Assembly (NCBI RefSeq): GCF_018446385.1
Contig: NC_055986.1
Coordinates: 81,987,659-82,051,658, forward strand
DNA length: 64,000 bases
Source: Zingiber officinale
Taxonomy: Eukaryota > Streptophyta > Magnoliopsida > Zingiberales > Zingiberaceae
Reading direction: 5' to 3'
In this document: piece after piece, positions 1 through 10,249 of the stretch
Layout: every line of letters begins with the position of its first letter
Position numbering within the stretch: the stretch's first letter is position 1
Made by a program: the position numbers and the translations under genes
The notes under the pieces: generated by a model
Told to the model about the DNA's origin: nothing
The model's input: only the letters and a program-made list of their open reading frames with translations
Databases searched by the model: none

Positions 1-479
1 AGAATATTTATAATGCAGTTTCGAGAATTTTTCGGGCATTACACCCAAACTTGTCTATGCTTATTATTTTTTTTGATGAATGACAAAGGGGGAGGGTTAG
101 GTATATTTAGTTAACAAAAATCTATGGATTAAGTTAGCAAAAATTTAGACACTAAAAACACCAAAAATAGTCTAAACCCATATCATCTGTCTAGTTATTT
201 TTGCATATCTTTTCACTAACTTAACCCAAGTTATCATTGCATCAAAAAGGGGGAGATTGTTGGTATGGTTAGCACTAACAGCCTAACTCAGGTTTTGATG
301 AATGACAAAGGGGGAGGGTTAGGTGGATTAAGTTAACAAAAATCTATGGATTAAGTTAGCAAAACTTTAGACACTAAAAACACCAAAAATAGTCTAAACC
401 TATATCATCTGTCTAGTTATTTTTGTATATATTTTCACTAACTTAACCCAATTTGTCATTGCATCAAAAAAGGAGAGAT
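1..479 (+). mobile_element. 3' end of the internal region of a Sirevirus-type copia element
   Basis: Non-coding, AT-rich sequence that ends in purine-rich tracts (AAAAAGGGGGAGAT near 245-257 and AAAAAAGGAGAGAT near 466-479). The second tract is followed immediately by an LTR beginning TGTTGG. A polypurine tract abutting a TG-starting LTR is the normal 3' end of a retrotransposon internal domain. The coding part lies to the left of the window. The tract occurs twice because the segment is tandemly duplicated (next entry). Confidence 0.75.
74..479 (+). repeat. Tandem duplication of PPT region plus first bases of the LTR (about 222-bp unit)
   Basis: Positions 74-257 and about 295-479 are near-identical and share TGATGAATGACAAAGG and the run GTCTAAACC(C/T)ATATCATCTG. 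Between them, 258-294 is a copy of the first ~37 bases of the LTR (TGTTGGTATGGTTAGCACTA...). Each unit is therefore an LTR start followed by the pre-PPT sequence. TGATGAATGACAAAG occurs both in the LTR head (around 517-531) and in the internal sequence, giving a short homology at which the copying event could have occurred. Confidence 0.85.
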
Positions 480-1061
480 TGTTGGTGCGGTTAGCACTAA
501 CGGTCTAACTCAGATTTTGATGAATGACAAAGTAAGTTAAGTTAGGTTTGTTGTGATCTAACGGTCTAACTGAGTGTGCAGGAGAAGTCCAGATCGGTCG
601 ACGGGCAGACTGATATTTGGCAAGAAATCCAGCTAGGTCAACGTGCTGGCCGAATAGCTGGTATGAAGTCCAGATAGGTCAACGAGCCGACCGAATATCT
701 GGCACGAAGTCCAACTAGGTCAACGGGCTGATCGGATAGCTGGCATAAAGTTTAGACAAGTCGACGGGCTAACGAGATGTCTGGCAAAAGGTAAGTAAAG
801 GTAAGTCACTGGAGGGAAGTGACTTGGTGAGGACGCTTTCCCCGTTTAAGAGAACTATAGGCGTTGATCCAACTAAGATCTATTTTGAAAATCTAAGTTT
901 AGATCGTGACTAGATTTTGGTCTCGAGGAGACATAATCTAATTACTAATCTATTTATATATATATTTGTGCTAACTTTTGTTTTACAGGGTAGTATAATA
1001 TTTATTTCCTCGGACTAATCTTTTTCTTGTAGGAAAAAACTTTGACTGGAAAAAGGGATCC

Positions 1062-1088
1062 GGGCGCTCGGAAGGGATCCGAGCGCCC
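1062..1088. repeat. Perfect 10-bp inverted repeat in the LTR promoter region
   Basis: GGGCGCTCGG (1062-1071) and CCGAGCGCCC (1079-1088) are exact reverse complements separated by 7 bp, about 85 bp upstream of the TATA-like box. The same GC-rich class of palindrome recurs in several other LTRs of the window. Confidence 0.85.
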
Positions 1089-1171
1089 AGAATGTAAAAG
1101 TTTATCTCGTCGCAACGTGGAGCGCGCTGATTGGCTGGGTCGACGTCATGCTCTAGGTGCCCAGAGCTTCC

Positions 1172-1180
1172 TATATAAGG
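1172..1180 (+). promoter_or_regulatory. LTR TATA box
   Basis: TATATAAGG sits in the expected U3/R boundary zone of the LTR, downstream of the palindrome and about 370 bp from the LTR end. Inferred from position and sequence only. Confidence 0.55.
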
Positions 1181-1886
1181 AGGCCTCCACCTGGAGCAAA
1201 GAACAACAACTTCCTTCTATAATTGCTCTGTTGCACACTGTTCTTGCAACATTGCGAAGCTCCTTCGATAACCTGTGACTACATTTTAATTTTCTAGTAG
1301 TCGATAATTCAGTTTTATAGTTCTTGTACTAATCTTGTAATTCTTTTTACGAACTATTAGTGGATTGCCAACGAAAGCACTCAACGAGTGTGAGCCTTGG
1401 AGTAGGAGTCGACAAAGGCTCCAAACTAAATAAAAAACTTGGTGTGTTAGCATTATTCTTATTTATCTGTTTCCACTACTTACTAAATTCAATTTACGAT
1501 TTTCCGAAGATCGCTATTCACCCCCCTACCGAACTTTACGATCCAAAACAATGCATAGGGACATTAACTAGCATTATAACGAAATCGAAATCCTAGGTTA
1601 TCCCCAAATCTAACTTCACATTCTCCCTCCGTTCACTTGCCTTCATACTCTTTCCCTCTCTCTTCTCTCTCTCCACTGTCTACTCTCTCACTGTTCTCTC
1701 TTTGCTCCTCTCTTTCTCTTCTCTAAATGTCTCTCTCTTTCTTAAGTGCTCGTGAACCAACTTTCAATTGTCTAGATAATTTAACATGTGAAATCAACTA
1801 GCACTTAGTCAATAATCCATGTGAGATCGATATTTTATTACTTGACGACAGAATCAAGCACTTGCGATTTCTTGATACCAAGTTTT

Positions 1887-1904
1887 TGGCATCGTTGCCA
1901 TGGA
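1887..1904 (+). other. Decayed tRNA-Asp-type primer-binding site
   Basis: TGGCATCGTTGCCATGGA matches the Athila/Tat primer-binding consensus at 15 of 18 positions. It marks the boundary between the 5' LTR and the internal region of an Athila-like element. Confidence 0.6.
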
Positions 1905-2022
1905 CTGTTTTGATTAATATTAGTTGGTTAGTATATGAGTTATTCTAGACTTGTTAATAGATTTTTTATTTAATTGTTTGCTTTTATTTATGCATTTCCT
2001 TTCTTATTTTTCATTATGTATT

Positions 2023-2155
2023 TTCCTTCTTGTCTTTACAACAACAACAACAACAACCAAGTCTTTTCCCACTAGGTGGGGTCGGTTGTATGAATCCTTT
2101 TACGTCATTGAGCTCTATCTCCTATTATATCATTATCTATTCCTTCTTGTCTTTA
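2023..2155 (-). mobile_element. 5'-truncated RTE-type LINE (or derived SINE) 3' end with 16-bp target duplication
   Basis: The 16-mer TTCCTTCTTGTCTTTA occurs exactly at 2023-2038 and 2140-2155, flanking about 101 bp. The insert begins with a CAA trinucleotide tail on the plus strand. On the minus strand it therefore ends in a TTG repeat, preceded by a block whose complement reads CCCACTAGGTGGGGTCGG. This is the widespread 3' terminus of plant RTE-clade non-LTR elements. The long direct repeat and simple-repeat tail fit target-primed reverse transcription. It landed in the Athila-like leader. Confidence 0.65.
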
Positions 2156-2195
2156 ATTCTGTATTTTTTATTTTTCCTTGAAATTTTTTAGATAT

Positions 2196-3398
2196 TGTTG
2201 GATCAGAAAGACGCTATAGGGGGGAGGTGAATAGTGATTGTGGCTTTTTAGAAAATTAGGAAAATATGTAGCAAAAAAGAAACAAGAAAATTTAAACGCT
2301 AACACAAGTAATTTTTTACTTGTTTCAGAGCCTTTGACTACTTCTACTCTAAGGTCCACATGTGAGAGTGCTTTCGATGGGCAATCACTATCAGTTCATA
2401 AAAGAGTTACAAGGATTTGAGTACAAGAACTAAAATGTAAATGTTATTAACAAACAGAAAGGAAATTGAAGAAGACTTCATTCTTTGAACTTTAGAGCAG
2501 CCTTTCGGTGTCATTGGGGCCTTTTCAGAACAGCGTGTGAATATGAAAGTTGTAGCAGATGATCGTCTAAAGTTACTAGTCAAAAGCCTTTATATATGCC
2601 CATTTTGGGTGCCTGGAACCCCTTCGGGCGCCTGGACCATTGCTAACATGGAAAATTCTCATTAAAACTTGATCCATCAAGTTTATCCACCTCCGGGCGC
2701 TTGGAACCCTTCCGGGTACCTGGACCGTTGACGTGAGTTCGATCAATCGTCACACTCTAACTCAGCTTTTGGATGATTTTTTTGGTCCATGCCCTAGACC
2801 AGCTCCGGGCACCTGGACCACCCGGGCGCTTGGATTGCTCCAGGTGCCTGAACACCTTCTTTTCAGCCTCTTTTTCCTTTTTTTTTACAACAAGGTTAAC
2901 ACACAAGCAATAATAGGAAAAGGAAAAGTAGTAATTTGATAGTCTCTGGACTATTCGGTCATGACCTTCAATTTCACCGAACCCTCTAGATCAGGCTGAT
3001 GCCTACTGTTCCCTCGATCAGGAACACGTCTTCACTGGATTTCTCATCCAATTGCTTACCTCTTACTTACCAACTATAGTCGCTTGACTTACCTTTGACC
3101 CACCAGGTCTTCATGCAAGTTGTCAGGTCCGCAGACCTAATTGGGCTTCGGCTGGTTGTCAAGTCCCACGAATCCAATCAAACTTTCTACCAGATATCGA
3201 GTCCAACAGGCTTATCTGGACTTTACATGAGCAATCAGGTCTCGTGGACCTAGCTGGCTTTCAGCCTGCTGTCAGGTCCTTCATACCCATCAACTCCTAT
3301 ATGCTTGGTAGAATAATTAGATCACAAATACCCTAACTTTAATCCACTTCTCATTCATCAAAACCTGAGTTAGATCATTAGTGTAAAATGTACCAACA
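2196..3398 (-). mobile_element. 3' LTR of the deleted Sirevirus element
   Basis: On the minus strand it begins TGTTGGTACATTT after a purine tract (complement of ATCTCTCTCTTTTT at 3399-3412) and ends GATCCAACA at 2196. It contains GC-rich GGGCGCCTGGA-type motifs at about 2608-2840, just upstream (minus sense) of a TATATA-like box near 2590. Confidence 0.75.
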
Positions 3399-4703
3399 AT
3401 CTCTCTCTTTTTAATGCAATGACAACCTGGGTTATAGTTAAAAAAAATAATATTGAAAGAAAATATGCAAAATGTAAACAAATGATCTTAGTTAGTTTCA
3501 AATTTGATTTGCTTGACCAAGTTTGTTTGTTCTTTTTCTACATTAACCCTTACCCTCTCCCTTTGACATTCATAAAAAAAAACTAAGGGAAAATAAATAT
3601 AAGCATAAGTAATGTCAGACATTACTACAAAATATAACTGAAAATAAACACTTTGTATTTATCTGACTTAGGGAGAGGTTTGAATTTTTTTTATAAATAG
3701 TAAATTTCTTTAAATTTTTTGCGTATTTTTTTTTTCAAAATTTCTAAGTACATTTTGTAAATTTTTTTGAGTAATCTTTTTCTAAAATTTCAAAGAATGT
3801 TTTTTATAATTTTCTAAGTAATCTTTTTCATAAGATTTCTAAGTGAACTTTCAAAATAATGCTTTTTATAGTAAGTAAAAATTTTCTATTAAAGACTTTC
3901 ATAGTAACTTTAATGAAATTTTCTACAAAAGATTTTCATATTAAAGAAAATTTTCAAAGTAATGAAAAAAAATTTCTTAGAAGGTAATGTTAAAATTTTT
4001 TAAACAAGAGACTTTAAAAAAAAAATTAGGTAAACATTTCTAAAAAAAATAGTAAATGTTTTCAAAAATTTCCAGGTAAGAAATATTTTTCAAGTTTTAC
4101 AAAGGATCTAATTTTTTAAATACATTCAAAATTATGTATTTTTCAACGCAAATTTTTTTTCTAAGATGTTTCCTAAGTAAATTTTTTCAAAAAAAATTTC
4201 TCAAGTAAGCATCTTAGATCCTCCCCCTGAATCTGATATATTTATTTAAAAATAATCATTCAATTACTAATATTCATAATATATGTCTAACCATTAGTTA
4301 CTATATATCAGAAGATAGTAGTGTTCACTTAGTTAGTCAAGTTAAGTAAAATTTAATCTAACCTATTGTTTATTAAGAAGGATTGCTAGACTTGATCAAT
4401 GTATTGTTGTATTTATAGCTAGACTTATTTTAATACACTGATATAAGCATCTGAAGTTTAGGCAAAAGGCCTATGCATCTCACGTCATTCTATATTTTTG
4501 AACACACAATCAAGGCAGATCTAGTGTGTTTGTGATATGTTTGTTCCCTAGATCTATAGAATCATGCTTTCTATGAGTTCGATCTAAACCGAGGCTAAAA
4601 TAATTTTACAACACTAGAGAAATGGAAATTTTTTAGAAAACATAAGTAAATAATTTTCCTAGAATTTGTAAATCACTTAGAAATATGTTTAATAACAAGA
4701 GTC
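3399..4703 (-). other. AT-rich 3' non-coding part of the Sirevirus internal domain
   Basis: No coding potential is seen. The stretch is dominated by A and T runs and lies between the RNase H stop (minus sense) and the 3' LTR. Long AT-rich non-coding sequence between pol and the 3' LTR is usual for this lineage. Confidence 0.6.
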
Positions 4704-5003
4704 CTAGTCTATTGTGCACATTCCCAGTTGCCTTCGTAGATTATTGAATTTAGATTCTGGTAGTGGTTTAGTGAAAATGTCAGTCAAATTTAACTTAGAC
4801 TCAACATAGTTGAGTTTAATGTCTCCTTTGGCAACGTGATCTCTAATAAAGTGATGTTTAATTTTAATATTCTTGGTTCTTAAATGATGCACTGGATTTT
4901 TGGTTAAGTTGGTTGAACTGATATTATCAATATGAATTTTTACATTTTTATATTCTAAGTTAAAGTCTTTTAATATGTGCATCATCCATAACAATTGTGC
5001 TAC
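4704..5003 (-). pseudogene. Copia RNase H C-terminal fragment
   Basis: The minus-strand reading frame gives AQLLWMMHILKDF followed by a segment with HIRDHV-type and TDIFTKPLPE motifs. This is the conserved C-terminus of copia-type RNase H (usually ...HH.IRD.V..G.I.L.YV.T..Q.ADIFTKPL). The frame is open to its natural stop at 4704 but is cut off at 5004, where LTR sequence begins. The upstream RT and the rest of RNase H are absent, so this is a remnant of pol. Confidence 0.85.
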
Positions 5004-5004
5004 A

Positions 5005-6270
5005 TGTAGGATCGTTGCGCTAGAGGAGGGGGGGGGGGGCGTGGTGAATAGCGCTAATGACTTTTACATTCGTTTAAAATCGATCGAGTAAAATGCAGTG
5101 GAATCAATAAAGAGTAGAAGTAAAAACAAGGTTGATAAATTTGTTTTTACTTGGTTCGGAGCCTTTGATGACTCCTACTCCAAGGCCTGTGATCGTCGAT
5201 CACTTTCATTGAGAAATCTACTATCAATTCAAATATTACAAGAATATTTGAAATTACAATATAGATGCAAATATTTAAAAGTTACCGACAATTACAGATT
5301 TGAAGATTCTTAACTTCGATTGTCGGAGCAGCGTTTGGGCATCCTTGAGTCATTTTCAGAGCAGCGCGCAAGAGTAAAAGTCGTTTAGATTGTTGTTTTT
5401 GATATGCTGGTCGAATTCTCATTTTATAGCCCACTTCGGGCGCCTGGAACCTCCCCCGGGCGCCTAGACTGTTGCTGATGTGGTGATCTCTCATTGAAAT
5501 TTGATCAATCAAGTTTTTCCACCTCTCAACACCTGAAGCCCCTCTGGGTGCTTAGACTATTGACGTATGCTCAGCTAGTCATCGTGCTCCAACTCAACTT
5601 CTGGATGATTTTTATGGTCTAGGTACCTGGACCATCTCCGGGCACCTAGATCGCCCGGGTGCCTATCCTGGCCGCCCGGACAAAGTTGGTCCAGGCGCCC
5701 AGGCAAAGTTGGTCCAGGCGCTTGGAGTTCTTTTCAGCCTCTTTTCCCTTTTTTTCTTCAACAAGATTAGCACATAAGCAATAATAGGAAAAAGGAAAAG
5801 TAGTAATTTGAAAGTCTCCGAACTGTTCGGTCCTGACCTTCAGTTTCACTAAAACCCCCGGGTTAGACCAACACCTACTGTTCTCTCGATTAGGAACGTA
5901 TCCTCACTAGATCTCTCCTCTAGATGCTTACCTCTTACTTATCAACTGTAGTCACTTTACTTGTCTTTGACCCACCAGGGCTTCCCGTCAGTTGTTAGGT
6001 CTGCAGATCCAACTGGATTTCGACCGATTGTCAGATCCTACGAATCCAACTGGACTTCCCACTAGATATCAGGTCCCACAGACCTATCTGGACCTCATAC
6101 TAGCTATCGAGTCCTGCAGACCTAGCTAGATTTCAGATTGATGTCAAGTTCATCTGACCCATCAACTCCTACACACTTAGTAAAGTAATTAGATCATAAA
6201 CACTCTAACTTTAATCCACTTATCATTCATCAAAACCTAAGTTAGATCATTAGTTCAAAATTCACCAACA
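5005..6270 (-). mobile_element. 5' LTR of the deleted Sirevirus element
   Basis: On the minus strand it begins TGTTGGTGAATTTT (6270) and ends CGATCCTACA (5005), and it is clearly related to the LTR at 2196-3398. A 12-base G run lies near the end (about 5027-5039). A TATA-like box (complement of ATTTTATA, 5421-5428) lies just downstream of GC-rich palindromic motifs at about 5434-5720. No primer-binding site follows. Confidence 0.75.
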
Positions 6271-6550
6271 GATACCATAAGCACTAACATATCAAGTAGG
6301 CCTTTAAGAGAATTTTTCACACCCATGAGTGCAAGTGCAAGATCTCCCATTAATAAAAATTATGATTCAGATGATAATCAATTTGAGTACCTTTATAGAG
6401 TGTGTAGTAGCACACCTCATCCAGCTGCTATTTGTCACATCTTCCAAAATGGCACTAACACTCCTATAAAACTTTAGTGTTTATTTCAACCTCAACATTA
6501 AGTCATGAATGATCCAATTTCTAGCATTGATAGCTATGATTTGGGAAATC
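6271..6550 (+). pseudogene. Gag N-terminal fragment, probably of the Athila-like gypsy element
   Basis: From about 6276 to the stop near 6476 the plus strand is open and contains RPLREFFTP, which resembles the start of Athila/Tat gag proteins. An acidic NYDSDDNQFEY run follows. It lies downstream of the Athila-type primer site once the later insertion at 2196-6270 is removed in thought. After the stop the sequence is non-coding and is cut by the LTR at 6551. The assignment rests on one short motif and on context. Confidence 0.4.
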
Positions 6551-7864
6551 TGCTGGTGCAATTTGCACTAATGATCTAACTTAGGTTTTAATGAATGTCA
6601 AGTGGATTAAAGTTAGAGTATTTATGATCTAATCACTTTACCAAGTGTATAGGAGTTGATGGGTCTAGAGGACCTGACACCAGACTGAAATTCAGCTAGA
6701 TCGGTGGGACCTGATAGTTGGTGCAAAGTTTAGATAGATCCATGGGACCTGATATCTAGCAGGAAGTCCGACTGCGTCAACAATTGGAGGACCTAACAAC
6801 TGGAAAGAAAACCTAGTGGGTCAAAGGTAAGTCAAGTGACTGCAGTTGGTAAGTGAAAGGTAAGCAACTGGAGGAGAGATCCAGTGAGGACGTGTTCCTG
6901 ATTGACAGAATAGTAGGCGTCGGTCCAGCTTAAGTCTATTTGGGAAACTTAAGCTGAGACCTTGACTAGATCTTAGTCTCAAGGAGACATGATCTAATTA
7001 ATACTACTACCTTATTGTGCTAACTTTATTTTACAGGATAAATATATTTTAGTTGCCTAGACTAACTCTTTTTTTTGTAGGAAAGAAGAGGGTGAAAAAG
7101 ATTAGTCCGAGCACTCGACCTCTAAGCACCTGGAAGGGATCTAGATGTCTGAACTCCTAGCGCCTAGAGTTGGTCCGAGCGCAAAGACCAACTTCGCCCG
7201 GATGGGTGCCTGGTCAGGCACCTGAGCGGTCCTGGCACTTGGAGTTAGTCCAAGTGCCCAAACTAGAAAATTTATTCAAAAACTGAGTTAGAGTGCAACG
7301 ATTAACCTAACCCACGTCAAGTGTCTAGGCTCTTGGAGGGGGTCAGGGCGCCCAGAGGTGGATAAACTTCATGGATGAAGTTTTGACAAGAGTTGGCCAT
7401 GTTAGCATAGTCCAAGCGCCAAGGAGGGGATCTAAGTGCCCGAACACGCTATAAAAGTAGCCTTCGACTAGCAGGTTCAAAACATCAAGTGCTATGACTT
7501 TCATTCCTACGCGCTGCTCCCAAAAAGCTCTTATGATGCCATAATTTCTCGTCCAACAATCGACGATCAAGTTCTATTCATTTTCTCTATTGTTGATAAC
7601 ATTTTCTTATAGTTCTTGTACATTAATTTTGTAATATTTCTAACTATTAGTGGATTACTCAATGAAAGCACTCAACGAGTGCGAGCCTTGGAGTAGGAGT
7701 CGTCGAAGGCTCCAAACTAAGTAAAAATTTACTTGTGTTAGCATGTACTTGTCTTTTTCTTTCTAGCTTCTTTCTCTTTATCTTTTTATCCATTGAGTAC
7801 TCTCAACTTTCAAAAAAATAAAAAAATACTATTCGCCCTCCTCTGGTGTCTTTACGATCCAACA
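6551..7864 (+). mobile_element. 5' LTR of a Sirevirus-type copia element
   Basis: Starts TGCTGGTGCAATTTGC (a TGTTGG variant) and ends GATCCAACA, followed directly by a primer-binding site. It has GC-rich palindromic motifs at about 7110-7445, a TATAAAA box at 7450-7456 and a C-rich U5 end. Length is 1314 bp. The 3' LTR is not in the window because the element is cut at 8946 by a Cassandra insertion or truncation. Confidence 0.85.
7450..7456 (+). promoter_or_regulatory. LTR TATA box
   Basis: TATAAAA follows directly after the palindromic motif array and lies about 410 bp before the LTR end. Inferred from sequence and position. Confidence 0.6.
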
Positions 7865-7879
7865 AGTGGCATCAGAGCC
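7865..7879 (+). other. Primer-binding site (initiator tRNA-Met type)
   Basis: AGTGGCATCAGAGCC directly follows the LTR end. The usual copia site is TGGTATCAGAGC, complementary to the 3' end of initiator tRNA-Met, and one base differs here. Confidence 0.85.
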
Positions 7880-8132
7880 AAGTTGGCTCTAAATTGGACA
7901 ACCACCAATTAGGCAAGGGAGTGACTTTCAAACTTTCTTTTAATCTTTCTTTTTGGTTTTTAGTTATTTGATATAGTCCAAATTGGTGCAATTACCTCTT
8001 TGGATAAATCTTCTCATCTCTTTTTGTAATATCTTGAATTGGTGCAACGCCAAACAAGTTCTTCTTTTCTCCCACACTACATACCCCAAACCAAGTCTTG
8101 GCAATATTTCCAAGTTTCTCTTTTAGAAATTA

Positions 8133-8946
8133 ATGACCCAAAATGAAGGATACAATAGTATTCATCCCCCCTCTTCAACGGGGATGACTCCTGTATTAGA
8201 AGAAGCGGATGGAAGTGTATCTAAAGATAGACTTCGACCGATGGTTCAACATCCGGAAAGGATACAAACCTCCGATCGACAACAACACCGGAACTCCGAT
8301 AAACTCAGAAAACTGGAATCTAGAGATGAAAAAGAAGGTGCAAACCAACTTCAAGGCATTAAACACAATCCAGTGCGAACTCACGAAGGAGGAATTGAAC
8401 CACGTTAGCTCGTATGAAAATGCAAAGGAACTTTAGGATAAACTCATCGAGTTACACGAAGGAACAAATGATACAAAGGTAACAGAAAAGGATTCACCTC
8501 TGAATAAATTATTTAATATCAAAATACAGGAAGTAGAAAAAGTGACTTGGGATGAGTTGTCTTTTGAAAAATTGGACAACAATGAATCGAAGCATCACAA
8601 CTACCTCATGTTGATAGCATCCAGACCAGAATTTGAAAGCGAGGCGGAATAAGACGACGAGTCCGAATATGAATCAAGCAACGAGTCCGCACTCGTTTCT
8701 GAAGGTTTGAACGAGGAATCATTTATCTTAGCTGCTAAATTCTTTAAAATAATCACATATCTTAATAAAAATTAATTAGATCTAAAAAAATAAAATAATA
8801 CACTCCTTAAGAAAAATCAACACCTTAATGAAAACTTAACTCCCAAACAAAAATCACTAACCAAACTCAAGTCTAAAGACTTAAGAAAGAAAAATCTAAA
8901 TTAAAAATTGAAATAATTAATCTAAAGAATTATTAGAAAAATTTAC
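8133..8946 (+). pseudogene. Decayed Sirevirus gag
   Basis: ATG at 8133 opens MTQNEGYNSIHPP, the typical start of this Gag group. A second frame from 8209 continues VYLKIDFDRWFNIRKGYKPP and later SYENAKEL, matching the Gag capsid region (residues roughly 30-110). A frameshift near 8200 and several downstream stops break the gene. Acidic and lysine/asparagine-rich remnants run to about 8946, where a Cassandra LTR begins. No zinc knuckle or pol sequence is present. Confidence 0.75.
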
Positions 8947-9255
8947 TGTAACGCCCCAGCCCGGGCAGGCCCCACTCGGACCGAACCGGGAACGCCACCA
9001 AAATTACCTTTCGGGTTGACGACTAGCTCCACAGACCACTGGAGGTCCTTTCAGCGTGCTTTGTCCTCACTCGCACGCACCCTGGAAAACTTCCCAGGAG
9101 GTCACCCATCTTCAGATTTCTTCAAGCCAAGCACGTTAACTTTGGAGTTCTTAAGTTTGGATTTCCGAAAAGGAAGGTGCACCTTGGTGATATGGATAGT
9201 ACCATCTAACCTTTTAAGCCATACTTAACCAGAATCTCAGAACCGGGGTATTACA
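8947..9255 (-). mobile_element. Cassandra 3' LTR
   Basis: On the plus strand it runs from TGTAACGCCCC to GGGGTATTACA (read on minus: TGTAATACCCC...GGGGCGTTACA). The 4-6 base terminal inverted repeat TGTAA/TTACA and length near 300 bp fit Cassandra. Confidence 0.85.
9089..9140 (-). other. 5S rRNA-derived pol III promoter domain within the Cassandra LTR
   Basis: Read on the minus strand, this holds GTTAACGTGCTTGG (the 5S box A region, normally GTTAAGCGTGCTTGG) followed after a spacer by GATGGGTGACCTCCTGGGAA (the box C region). The order and spacing resemble plant 5S rRNA. The second LTR (9544-9566) repeats the box C part without mismatch to the canonical plant sequence. Confidence 0.9.
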
Positions 9256-9401
9256 ATCACCCCCACTTAAATACACAACGCCCTCGTTGTGTAACCATGA
9301 ATCACACCACAGACAAATCCCAGAATCTCCCTCGCTAGGTGGTGCCCGAGGTGCTCCTGCCACAGGCGCACTCACGGTCGCAAGGTCACTCTGATACCAT
9401 C

Positions 9402-9566
9402 TATAACGCCCCGGCCCGGGAGGGCCCCACTCGGGCTAAACCGGGAACACCACCAGAATTGCCCATCGGGTTGACGACTAGCTCCACAGACTACCGGAGG
9501 TCCTTTCAGCGTACTTTGTCCTCACTCGCACGCACCTTGGAAAACTTCCCAGGAGGTCACCCATCC
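9402..9566 (-). mobile_element. Cassandra 5' LTR, broken
   Basis: Matches 8947-9110 closely, then stops inside the 5S-like box C at ...CACCCATCC, where gypsy integrase coding sequence begins. Its terminal dinucleotide reads TA instead of TG on the plus strand. Confidence 0.85.
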
Positions 9567-10120
9567 TCTGGGAGGAGGTTGGGGAGGCCCAGCTGCTAGG
9601 GCCTCGTAGAGCTCAGCAGGAGGCAGAGTTGGTCCGTACTATCAGACGGAGGATGTCAGAGGCGCAGGACCGCAAGAAGAGTTATGCTGATCAGAGATGG
9701 AGACCCCTGGAGTTTTCTACTGGTGACCATGTTTTTCTGCGAGTTTCACCCACGAAAGGGGTGAAGAGATTTGGCCTCAAAGGTAAGCTAGCTCTGCGAT
9801 ACATTGGACCTTTCCAGATCTTGGAGAGGATTAGAACAGTAGCTTATCGTCTGGCACTACCACCGTCCCTGACAGGCGTTCACGACGTATTCCATGTGTC
9901 TATGCTGCAGAGATATATATTCGACCTGGCACATGTGCTGACAGATATCTCAGTTCCTATTCAGCCTGACGTTACTTATGAGGAGGTTCCGGTACGGATC
10001 TTGGACCGGAAAGAGCGTCAGTTGTGGAACAAGACTATTCGGCTGGTTAAAGTCGGATGGTAGCATCATTCGGACGAGAAGGCTACCTGGGAACTCGAGG
10101 ATACGATCCGAGCTCGATAG
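9566..10120 (+). pseudogene. Ty3/gypsy chromovirus integrase C-terminus and chromodomain
   Basis: A continuous frame from 9566 reads LWEEVGEAQLLGP...RMSEAQDRKKSYAD, then the GDHVFLRVSP, LKGKLALRYIGPFQILERI and VHDVFHVSMLQ motifs of the integrase C-terminal region. A chromodomain follows (PVRILDRKERQLWNKTIRLVKVGW). A TAG at 10061-10063 replaces the expected Gln, and HHSDEKATWELEDTIR continues in frame to a stop at about 10120. The 5' part of pol is missing, cut at the Cassandra junction. Motifs fit the Tekay/Del group of chromoviruses, whose chromodomain directs integration to heterochromatin. Confidence 0.88.
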
Positions 10121-10249
10121 CCCCACCTTTTTTACTTGAGGTATGTAAGTTATATTTCTGTTCAGCATTGATACTTTTTAGCTTTTGCTAGTACTTGCTG
10201 ATGGTAAATAATGAAATTTGGGGACCAAATTTTTATTAGTGGGGGAGAA
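10121..10249 (+). other. Gypsy 3' untranslated end with polypurine tract
   Basis: A short non-coding stretch after the chromodomain that ends AGTGGGGGAGAA just before the LTR start TGTAAATTATC at 10250. The purine tract primes plus-strand synthesis in such elements. Confidence 0.75.

Larger units (their letters stand above)
480..1550 (+). mobile_element. 3' LTR of a Sirevirus-type copia element
   Basis: Starts TGTTGGTGCGG right after a polypurine tract and ends GATCCAAAACA. The end follows a C-rich CACCCCCCTACC block that is typical of U5 ends in this window. No primer-binding site follows, so this is a 3' LTR rather than a 5' LTR. A TATA-like box lies at 1172-1180. Length is 1071 bp. The partner LTR and target duplication lie outside the window. 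Confidence 0.8.
1551..2195 (+). mobile_element. Athila-like Ty3/gypsy 5' LTR tail, primer-binding site and leader
   Basis: The sequence TTTTTGGCATCGTTGCCATGGA at about 1883-1904 is a clear variant of the site TGGCGCCGTTGCCGGGGA, which follows the 5' LTR of Athila/Tat gypsy elements and is complementary to tRNA-Asp. The differences are G-to-A or C-to-T changes at former CG or CHG sites, as expected for methylated, decayed DNA. Upstream (1600-1740) is a pyrimidine-rich tract consistent with the end of the LTR. Downstream is an AT-rich leader that continues, past the insertion at 2196-6270, into a gag-like reading frame at 6271. Confidence 0.55.
2196..6270 (-). mobile_element. Internally deleted Sirevirus-type copia element
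   Basis: Two related LTRs in the same minus orientation (2196-3398 and 5005-6270) flank 1.6 kb that contains only the 3' part of the internal domain (RNase H end and 3' non-coding DNA). The flanking pentamers are GATAT (2191-2195) and GATAC (6271-6275), a 4/5 match consistent with an aged target duplication of one element. The 5' part of the internal domain, including primer-binding site, gag, protease, integrase and most of RT, is missing. The deletion junction falls exactly at the 5' LTR end. The alternative is a solo LTR inserted in a truncated element, but its own flanks (CTACA and GATAC) do not match. Confidence 0.6.
8947..9566 (-). mobile_element. Cassandra TRIM (truncated)
   Basis: Minus-strand miniature LTR element: complete 309-bp 3' LTR (8947-9255), ~146-bp internal region with polypurine tract (complement of ATCACCCCCACTT at 9256) and a tRNA-Met primer site (complement of CACTCTGATACCAT, 9387-9400), then a 5' LTR from 9402 that breaks off at 9566. 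The LTRs contain 5S-rRNA-derived sequence, the hallmark of the Cassandra family. The element has no coding capacity, and enzymes must be supplied in trans. Confidence 0.88.
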